Part shown: piece by piece, positions 55,136 to 64,000 of the stretch
Layout of the letters: every line of letters starts with the position of its first letter
How positions within the stretch are numbered: the stretch's first letter is position 1
NCBI RefSeq assembly: GCF_910592395.1
Contig: NC_088308.1
Location: forward strand, 25,559,501 to 25,623,500
Direction: 5' to 3'
Origin: Lineus longissimus
Taxonomy: Eukaryota; Nemertea; Pilidiophora; Heteronemertea; Lineidae
Length of the DNA: 64,000 nucleotides
Made by a program: the position numbers and the translations under genes
Notes under the pieces: generated by a model
Seen by the model: only the letters and a program-made list of their open reading frames with translations
Told to the model about the DNA's origin: nothing
Database searches by the model: none

Positions 55136-58100
55136 TGTACATTAAAGATGAAGTGGCATAGTGTCACATTTCGAATTCTGTCTTGTGTTGTTTGTAGTTT
55201 GTAATCACAGATCATCCTGTCAGTGGACAAGTCTAAAAGATCCTCACAAGTTTGCCTCTCCACCACCAGGGGTCACAGATTCTTCTCAAGGATAGAGTAA
55301 ATAGAGAAGGTGATCAGGTTTATTCCCTCTTTGGTAGAAAAAAAGGCGTGGCCTTGCTGCTGATAATAACGCCTGCATCTGTGGTTCTTTACAATGGTGT
55401 ACGGCTGGAAGAAGCTGGAGAAATGACTCCCATGTGAATATCGTCTGCTTCCTTCCTTGGGCTTCAGCAACATTGTCCTTGAAAAGATCGTGTGAAATCT
55501 ATGGATTCTCAGTTCTGCCTGATTTGATGTCACTGCCATTAATATGAGGAGTAAATATGGTTCATTGGCAGGAAAGAACATTCAGTTTGAGTGTTTGTAA
55601 GGCTGCCTTGATGAGGTTTGTTCGATTCCATGTTCCTGCATCTCACGGATCAAGCCGCAAGATTGATACCCTGTCCAGGTTTATAAGACTTCATTTTCTG
55701 ACTGTTTTGAGATAGATGGAGAACACAAAATCGGATGTTATTTTGGTGAGACCGAATCTCTCTCCTCTCTCTCCGGCTTGGTCGTTAACCAAGTCTCAAA
55801 AGCACACCATGCCTTGCCATCAACGTTTCTCCATCACATCGTTACCTTACTCACGTCCCGTTGACGCTTATCAGTTCCCGTCCCCGGGCTAGGATAACAA
55901 GGATCCGCTATTATTTTACCATTACGCTCCTTTTTAAGTGATGCCTGTCAAGAAACTCGTTAGTGACAGGCTGTTCAGAATGACGATTTGTGTGATTATT
56001 ATTCTTTAAGATTCCATGTTATGCGAGCCCCTCTAAAGACGATGTGCCCGCCACTGAATATTTCAGACAGGTAGAGGCCATGCTGTCCAATTAAGAAGTC
56101 TTGATTTTGTTAAACCCTCACCAAAGCTTTCAGCTACATGTATAGCATAATAGCAGATTAAAAGAAAAGTACAATCACTCGGACAAATATCCAACCAGCA
56201 CACAACGAAAAGAAGATGACGAAAATTGGCATGGCTGAAAAAACAATCTGGAATATCCTGCATCGTGTCTCATCGTCACTAGCGACGAATCGTGTCCGTC
56301 AAAAACAGCCTCATCCAGATTCGTCAGAATGACGAATATAATACCCCTATCTGATTTTACTGGAATGACCAGTGACCAACATTATCTCTTACCATGAGCA
56401 GATCACGGTGTTAAGTTGATGAATTTTCATGTTGAACCCCGTCTTCAATATCTCCTTGCCGTTCAGTCACCAATTCCAGTGCGACAGGATGGTGGTCGTT
56501 GTGGTGACGACACCAAATGGTTTGAATCAGAATCCGAGATGGTCATACTGATATGCCATGATCTCTCTCAGCAATTCCGGCGTTTCTGAATGTTTTGGCC
56601 GGTGTAGCAGATTCCTTTGCACCCCGCTTGAATAAGAGTCATGCCCTATTGTATGTCAACGAATACATGTCTGGTTCTGTACAGACACAATGCTGTGCTA
56701 GCTGTGCTACTTTACTTAATTTGGATAGATCGTCGATGTTTTATTTTCAATTTCTATGTGGGCTAAAGGAATGAAGGCGAACAAAGTTCATTTCTAGAAA
56801 TTATTATGTATTTATTTCACGTTTCGACCAATGGTAAATTAAAGTGAGTATATATCTTGCCAGTACGAGTATTGAATTAGTCCTATCAACACACACATGT
56901 ATATACTCGCGGTACTCCTTTAATGCAGCCGCTTTAAACAACGAATTAATTTTCTCTTGAAAATATCTACATACTGTGTTTCTCAGATAAAAACGGTGTA
57001 CACATTTAATACTGTCTCTTATTTTGTATTGATAATAACTGCAAAGTACCCTATCCACATAATTTTGTTATCACAAATTGCAAATATACACAATACTAAG
57101 TACCAGACGAACCGATTCCTTCGCCATTGCGAATCTTAGGGATGAGCCAACAAAATTCAAGATATTTTTGGCCAAAGAGAAAGTAATTTGCTTCTTGATG
57201 GCATAACGCGACGTTGCACAACCCAATGCAAATTACCTGAATTTGGCAGATGGGAAAATAAGTGTTCATTTTAGGACACCGTTTATATATTTGATCATGA
57301 AATCGTAGACAGCAGCAGCTTTTTGGTGAAAAAAACTGAGTTATAACGACCGGAAGTCGTTTAGGCCAATTTCATAATAAGCTATCTATTGCCACGGTGA
57401 TTTTGGCATGTCACCTCAGGTCACTCGCCAATAAACTGGAAGTGTTTTACCGTGTTCGCCATGCCATCCATGCGAATATGCTCCATCTGATTGATTGGTA
57501 GGATTTGTCCTGGCCATAAGGTGAGACAGCCACCGAGACGAATCGCCGCCCACCAAGGGCAGGCAATATGGGTCTCGTTCGTCACCGACACGGAAGCTTT
57601 GAAATAGCTAAGAGAACGTACGAAAGGAGAAATAAGTGATTGCTGCAAATATCGATGGTGAAAATTGTTGGTCTAAACTTATGTCAGTCGTAGTGGCGAA
57701 GAAACCAGTCTCACAACACGGTGTCAGGAAGTAAGATTACAAGACGATGACAGGAGGTCGCATGTGCCGCGACCATCCGGATACATGTATACGCCAATAT
57801 GGATGGAATTAGACCCCATACGGATGGTGCCAGTACAGACATATCTGGTTTTTCTCATTCGAAAGATGCTTAAAACAGTTTGAGTTCCATTATTTAGCAT
57901 CCATTTATTTATTTTTTTATGTGGTAATCCACTGGTGGCATAGTCCTTCGAACCATATCGCAATATGGATGACATTCCGTCCGGCGTACTGTCACATAAT
58001 CCGCATGGGCGCGGTACAGTCGTATTGTGTTGTTGTCATATATAACCTATACCGGCTAATGACGGTATTCATGGAATCTATCTAACACATGACCATCGGA

Positions 58101-59533
58101 CACGGTTATAACCAACAAACTTGACAGGAAAATTATAGTATGTCAAATCAAATATCATCCTCCCCTCAGATTTCCAACGACGAGACAAGGCAAAGAACCA
58201 CCATACTCCGTACCAAGGGCGTGGTGGGTAAAAGTGCAATTTCTCGAAGACATGATTCTCCACACAGAAGTATGGAGTGCATGGCTGATGAAAGTTGTTC
58301 TTCTTCACACTTACTGATTCCGACAACAAAAACAGTGGTGTCGAAAGGTTTCTGAGCTATTCAGCTCATACAGCTGAACAGAGTAACACTCGCAGTATGT
58401 GGACAGTCTTGGGAGGCAGTTTTTGATCTTGACGATATTATATTGGTGTAAGATCCGGAAAGAGCTTGACATGTGAGGACAGTCACTCCACGATGTCAAA
58501 CTGCTTGTTCTGGAATAACGCTCTCTCCAATATCTTATATCCATCCCATCGTTTTGCCCCGCTCCAGCTGAGCATCTCTATTCATTTATCGGATTCACGA
58601 TTGAATGACATCATTATTTTTCTTTCGTCCTCCATGACCCGAATACAATTAATATATTCTAATCACTTTACATCTATAACCTCACCATCAAAATGTACAC
58701 ATAGATATACAACTAACTAGCGAAAATAGCCCTCTGTACAGAATGTCTGAAACAGTTGTACCAAAGACACATTGACGTTGGTATTACGGCCAACCAGGAT
58801 GTTGGCGTCAACGTGGGTTTCTGATGACTACTTGCATGTGCCAAATGCTGATGTCGCCCAAGTGCCAATAAAGAGTACTAATCATTACATAACCACACTA
58901 CTTCGATTAGATGGGAATTACATTGTATGACTGATTGGGATAGTGTGCTGATAGTGGAAGCCAAAGATCTTCGTCATCCACGCCCTACCCTAGGGGAACC
59001 TTCACTTCAGAGGTATAATCCTGGCTGACTACCCACCAATTCGTTGAGCTCTTACCAAGAACATTCTGCGGTTTTATGAGTTACTATAGTTTAATAGTTC
59101 AAAGTAATGCTCTGTACTCCCGAAACACACAATGCCAAGTATTCTGCTAAATTTGAGGACACCATTGTTTTTACATTTAAACCTCATCGCCATCATGAAT
59201 ATGCGATAGCCACTGAGCCGCAAAAGTTCATTAAATACTCAAACCGTTCGCGATTGCAGCCGAGCGCTTGAGCACAATGCGATTGCCATCTATCCTGGAC
59301 CGTTCAACTCGGCCACCGTCGTTCACCCATTCCATTCCATCTGCAGACGTTCCCAGGGAACTCTATTTCCAAGAGTAACGATTTAGGCAACAACCATTTT
59401 CAACTTACAGTTCCTGGCCATTCTCATAAAATAAGCTTATGTTCAAAATTCGGCAAAAACATTTCACCTTGAAGTTCCAGCTGCTTGACTTTCTAGAGCC
59501 CAGTACTTTCAAACGACTTCCTTCAAACATCAC
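55136..59533. other. Spacer between STX8 and netrin
   Basis: About 4.4 kb between two convergent genes. I see only short, unconvincing open frames and no RNA gene. No mobile element is recognisable. Confidence 0.5.
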
Positions 59534-59537
59534 CAGC

Positions 59538-59543
59538 TTTATT
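59538..59543 (-). terminator. Netrin polyadenylation signal
   Basis: A leftward AATAAA (TTTATT on the plus strand) lies about 290 nt beyond the netrin stop codon. Confidence 0.45.
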
Positions 59544-59654
59544 TTTGCCTGTTTTGATATGTTTCCGAATAAAACAGAATTTACATCTTATTAGTGCATT
59601 CCTTTTACAGCAAGACTAGAGCTTCTAAAGTGCGCCATCGTCCGCCAACACTTG

Positions 59655-59698
59655 GCAGACATTCGGCTTCGTCGCAGACGTTCGGCCCCGCAGCAGAC
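59655..59698. repeat. 19-bp GC-rich tandem in the netrin 3' UTR
   Basis: GCAGAC begins three units at 59655, 59674 and 59693, the first two continuing as RTTCGGC. It falls inside the predicted netrin 3' UTR. Confidence 0.6.
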
Positions 59699-59833
59699 GT
59701 GCCGTTGTGCATCAAACACCGAAGGAACGCGCAGCTCCCCGGGCAGCTCCTCAGCTCACAAGGAAACCCAAACGAAAACAGATCCCTGTAACAGTGATCA
59801 ACAATGTCTACGAAGTCAATAATAATCTTATAT

Positions 59834-62800
59834 CTATTTACACTTTCCGCGTCTGTCGTATTTCATAAACCGCTGCATTCGCCTCTTCCAAGTATCCTGC
59901 CAGCGAATCACCAAACTCTTGTTATCCAGGATCAATCCATTTTGCGCGTTCTGTTTGTTGTCGTGTGAGATGATCAGGTATCGTCTGCCAACGCGGACCT
60001 TGGGACACTTGCAGCTGAGATCTGCCTGCGACACCCAGACGAATGACTCGCCGCGTTTAATTGTGCGCTTACGACTCTTTTTGAAGATGCTCTGGACATT
60101 GACGGTAAACTTGACCCATTCGTTGATTGATTCTCTTGACGTGATCTGGGCTTGGATTGCTGCAACGAAAAAGATCGAAAATGGCATTTTAATAACGAAT
60201 TCGTTTATGATAGTGACAGCCAGAACTCAACAAATCAACATGTGGCTTATCCATATGTAGGTAGATGTACATGTATTTTTTGAACGACGCTGGCCATCGC
60301 TCTGACATGGTTTCCCCACAGCTTTGGTTGAGAAATTGAGAAAGAGTACTCTCGGATTTGATATTTCCAAATTGAAGAAACTCTTGTACTATGTTGAGTC
60401 ACAGTGCGGTGTCAGAGACTGACGTGTTGACATGTAAGTCATTGCTGTGTCATTTGGTGAGAAGGCTGTATTCGTCATAGTGGGTTCGGTGAACAACACC
60501 TATATTAGTTGTAAATCCACGTTAACGGCACGTTATCATTTCAAATGTTCTGATTTATCTTAATGGATGGCGTAGAGGGCAAAGAAGGCTTTCCATATCT
60601 CGAAAATACCCTAACAGCCACTGATTGAAAGAATGTTCGGTATAATTAAATGTTCAATCATTTTGCCGTATCTGCCAGACATCAGCAACGTAACAAATCA
60701 GATACGAGGCTTTTCGTAATAAGCCAGTCATCATTCTGACGTGGTTTTCACCACAGCCATCAAATGGTGTGTAAATTATCCACAAATGCCAAATATGGCT
60801 CGTAGAGATCTCAGGTCCCATACGTCTGCTGACAGAGATTGGTATCTTCTTGATTGTGAAGGTAATTGACGAGCTGCCTGGTAAGGTGGTTGATACTACT
60901 GTGGCTGAGGTTAGAAGGTCCCCCATGCAGCCTGTTGGTGACAGAGAGAATTGCATATCCTTGATTGCAATCGTAATGGACAAAATGCTTGGCGAGGTGG
61001 TTTATACAACTGTAGCAGGAGGTAAGAGCGGGTTCCCACAGCCTTTGCTGACAGAGATTCGTGTTTCCTTGCAGATGTATGGACGAGCTGCTGGTTGATA
61101 CTGCTCCCGCAGATGGTAAGTTAGTAAGAATATGTTCCCCCAGCGTTTTGCGGATAGAGATTAGTATTTAGTGATTACAAACATAATCAAGGAACTGCTT
61201 GGGAAGGTGGTTGATCCTTCTGCAGCAGAGGTTAAGGGTCCCCCCAGCCTTTTGCGGTAGTGATAAAGATTGTGAGGTGGTTGATACTAAACTGCAGCAG
61301 AGGCTAAAGCAAGTTCAACCAGCCTTTGCTGAGAGAGATTGGCATCTCACATGCGATTGCAAGCGTAAATAATGAGTTGCTTTGGTAAAGTAGTCGATAT
61401 TTGTACGGCAGGGTTAAAGCAATCAAGTGGTGTTGAGAATGGATAATGAGCTACAGACAGAAAAACCAGGAAACTATCGGAATATTGTAATGATAATTTT
61501 CTTCGATATTTTGTCATCTGAACCCAATCAGTGTCTACAAAAAAAGCTTTGAGCATTCGCGCAACACTGTCTCTTCTCACAAAATCGTCAGTTTCGCTAA
61601 AGATGAAATGGTAACCTGCCTGGGTCACCAAACAACCGAGGGAGGATGCAATGCTTAAGAAACAAAGGTGGCAAATTGTTGTGGTATTATTACGGATGAG
61701 TCCCGGTAAAGATTATATCTGCAAGGAGATGGTCTTTAGTTCCTTTCCCCGATCGATCAATGATATAGTCAGACTGGAAAACGCCGTGTTGTTTTTAACA
61801 GTTTTGATAAAGGGGTTATATTAGTTAGTGCTTCCGATCTCTACTCACACAATCATGGAATTTGCCGTTATTCTTACGCTAAATCTTTCATTTAACAGGC
61901 TCCCTGGCTGTGTTTCACTCGGACATTGCAATCACCAATAAGAACAGTGTTTGCATTAGATCGACAGCCCAAGCAATGACAACAGCCTTACTAATAAAAA
62001 GGAAATGAGAAATACTTTATTGGGCCGGATCACGGGCTTTGAATTAAAGATGTCAAGTGCTTTCCTGTGTCAAATGATTATTCAAACAGCACAAGTTTAT
62101 TAAATACTTCGCCCGTATTATGCAAAACGAGTCTTCCGAGAGAAACATAATTTGAGAAGACCGAGGCACACTATGGTATGACTTTTTGACACGTCTTCAT
62201 GACCATCTCAGCAATGACAAGCGGCAGCGCCGCGGGAACCACCAAATCTTTGTCTTGGTCCATTCAACCTCTCACATTAGTATGCTAGTCATGTGTCGAT
62301 CTGAGGTCGAGGATCATAAATCTTTTAGGGAGAACTATAAGGAAACAAACACAATTTCACGCACTGGATCCTCGGGCGTGATGTTCTATTGTGAAAATTA
62401 GTCAGGTCTCTCCAAAGGATATGGCGCTTCGTGCCACAACCATGGAACTGGTAACATTGGGCGATCTCTAATGTCTACTTTATAGCCCTTCGTCTATATG
62501 ACTGTCAATTGATGAAGTGGTTGTATGATCGTGCGTATCTTGAAGTTAACGTGAAAGCGGACCTGGGTATGAATGAGACGGTCTCGCTCGTCACTCAAGC
62601 GAGATTAATAAACTCATAAGTTGAGGGAGGTATCACCGCTCACGTTGATGATTCGCGTTGTGGGTGGGATGGGTTCACGATTTCCTGTCATCTTTTAATT
62701 CTTTTGAGACGATTGATGAATCAAATCTATATTGAGATAATCACTAAAGAGCAAATTTATAGACTGGACAATAATTACCTTGAAAGGTTTTTCGGATATT

Positions 62801-63272
62801 GCCGGAAAGCTAACGTGATATTGAATACGAACAGAATTGCTATTATCACCGTGACGAGTCCGTATCATAATTGTTGCTATCATATCATGTTTAGGTTTAA
62901 GGATTGTTACATCACTGGAATTACGTTATAAAGCGAGTAACACGTACACGAAGGATGTCAGTTGCTGCTCTGGCTGGCCGGCTGCAAACAGATCTCATAG
63001 AAAGTTACCACTGCCATGCAAAACCGAGCCACGGCAGACGACGAGAATGGAAAAAGCCACGAACGCCATGAGACTCTAAAACCCCTAGAGTCAACTTGGC
63101 TCTCGGACTTTTTGGATATCTGGATAAACTGGCCGGGAAAACTTCCGATTTAGCAGCAAACCTGAACTCAAGTTTTTTACAAATGAAATGTCAGACTTAC
63201 CAAAATCTCGTCTGCAGTACATTTTAATGTTGACCTTCTTCCTACGTCCTTTGCATTTGCCACATGGTTTTT
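59834..63272 (-). CDS. NTN1: Netrin, C-terminal exons (partial)
   Basis: Two exons in transcript order, 63272-63201 and 60159-59834, join in phase to 131 complete residues and a stop. The first begins with the last two bases of a codon, so the gene continues beyond the right edge. Seen: CGKCKGRRKKVNIKMYCRRD, then the NTR (C345C-type) module with WVKFTVNVQSIFK, LSCKCPKV, NKSLVIRWQDTW and a basic end, GKCK. This matches the netrin C-terminus (human KYCKKDY, WKFTVN, ACKCPK, KSLVIQWRDTW). Netrins are secreted laminin-like guidance cues read by DCC/neogenin and UNC5. The basic NTR module binds heparin and matrix. The laminin VI and LE domains should lie further right. It belongs to the netrin-1/3 class rather than netrin-4; the exact paralogue name is inferred. 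Confidence 0.92.
60160..63200. other. Last netrin intron
   Basis: A 3.0-kb intron with a GTAAGT donor and a TTTTTCGTTGCAG acceptor. Its left part holds a degenerate tandem repeat (60840-61400). The remainder shows no gene. Confidence 0.6.
60840..61400. repeat. Degenerate tandem of about 110 bp in the netrin intron
   Basis: GGTGGTTGATAC-like words start near 60885, 60996, 61090, 61206, 61276 and 61386, each followed by a CTGCAGCAGAGGTTA-like stretch, then CAGCCTTTGCTGACAGAGATT. Spacing varies from about 70 to 116 bp because of deletions. Single diverged pieces may lie upstream near 60300 and 60730. Confidence 0.7.
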
Positions 63273-64000
63273 CTGAAATGTAAGAATAAACTATAAAAAG
63301 AACGATTTTCCAGTATTCCTTGTAACATCTGTGCTGGTAGATAAGGATAGTAATAATAACAGGAAGACGAAAAGAAGAAAGCCAATTGTTAACATACGTA
63401 TCAGAAAAAATAAATATCTGTGCATTGCCAAGACATTATCACAACAACTGAGTTGTATATTTAAGATGTTTATCAGGAAGATGCAATTGATATAGCAGAT
63501 ACCATCGCAGATATATCTAGAGATTAGCAAGATCAAATACTTATAGAAACACCTAGATTGACAACGGATGGGTTATGAAACTGAATGTAGCCACTTTAAC
63601 GAGTTCTCATTGCCGAAAACTTCGACACAAGGTTCTCAAAATGTTCGCCAGCAGATTCTGCTGCTGACGAAATATTCTTAGTATTTTAAGTCTAGGTTGT
63701 AAAAGCAAAAACCTTGTATTCCTTTTCTCTATTTTTGAGGATTTTCGAACAACATGCAACTGTACATTGCTACTTGAACGCATTCCTGTCTTATAGGCAA
63801 TGTTGAAGACGGTGGCCATGGCATTTCTGGGCTGAATGATAAACATCACTTAAGGTTTTCTTTTAGAGTTTTCATGGGAAACAATGTTTTGGTCACGGAT
63901 GTAATTTGCATGGCTAAAGCTTTTGTATGTCCTTAAATCCTGACTGTTACTCACTGACAGAATCGTGCCACATATCAGCGCCAAAACAGGACAGACAACC
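63273..64000. other. Upstream netrin intron or unassigned edge
   Basis: Sequence 5' of the penultimate netrin exon. No exon that matches netrin is visible before the window ends. Confidence 0.4.

Noticed and set aside
55400-59500. Several short open frames between STX8 and netrin
   Set aside because: All are under about 105 codons with no family resemblance, no splice logic and no promoter context.
63955-64000. Possible upstream netrin exon ending at a GTGAGT donor, phase-compatible with the exon at 63201
   Set aside because: The reading before the donor does not resemble the LE3-to-NTR linker or any netrin segment I know, and it is cut by the window edge.

Overview
The window is nuclear DNA of a bilaterian animal, most likely a marine invertebrate: an AT-rich locus with multi-exon genes, GT-AG introns, polyadenylation signals and repeat-rich spacers. 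I assembled exons by hand from splice sites, reading phase and family alignment recalled from memory. Five genes appear complete: ATAD5 (2108 aa, 17 coding exons, minus), RPS9 (194 aa, plus), a soluble inorganic pyrophosphatase (333 aa, minus), a Fringe glycosyltransferase (379 aa, minus) and syntaxin-8 (236 aa, plus). A sixth, netrin (minus), is represented by its two last exons and runs off the right edge. All joins keep phase, and RPS9 and STX8 come out at exactly the human lengths. I cannot name the species; nothing is diagnostic beyond invertebrate Bilateria.

Layout: 1-1.9 kb is a satellite-like tandem array. 2.7-12.3 kb is ATAD5, divergent from RPS9 (13.39-15.62 kb), whose first exon has a 5' TOP start. 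15.7-18.85 kb is a diverged direct-repeat block. 20.85-25.5 kb is the pyrophosphatase gene, with two fold-back (MITE-like) elements in an intron and the 3' UTR. 27.6-48.3 kb is Fringe, with introns up to 9 kb. Only 248 bp separate the Fringe start codon from the STX8 start codon (48.58 kb), so the two probably share a bidirectional promoter. STX8 ends at 54.64 kb, followed by 5 kb of spacer and the tail-to-tail netrin gene.

The genes are not a pathway: they cover PCNA unloading, the ribosome, pyrophosphate hydrolysis, Notch glycosylation, endosomal fusion and axon guidance. Their order is informative, because STX8 and NTN1 are also tail-to-tail neighbours in human (recalled), and ATAD5, STX8, NTN1 and RFNG all lie on human chromosome 17.

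The observations most worth checking are: a histidine instead of glutamine at the central SNARE layer of STX8; paired odd palindromes in the Fringe/STX8 promoter; a hairpin in the pyrophosphatase 3' UTR; a possible mitochondrial/cytosolic dual start in the pyrophosphatase; and several PIP-like motifs in the ATAD5 N-terminus. I saw no new defence or mobile system.
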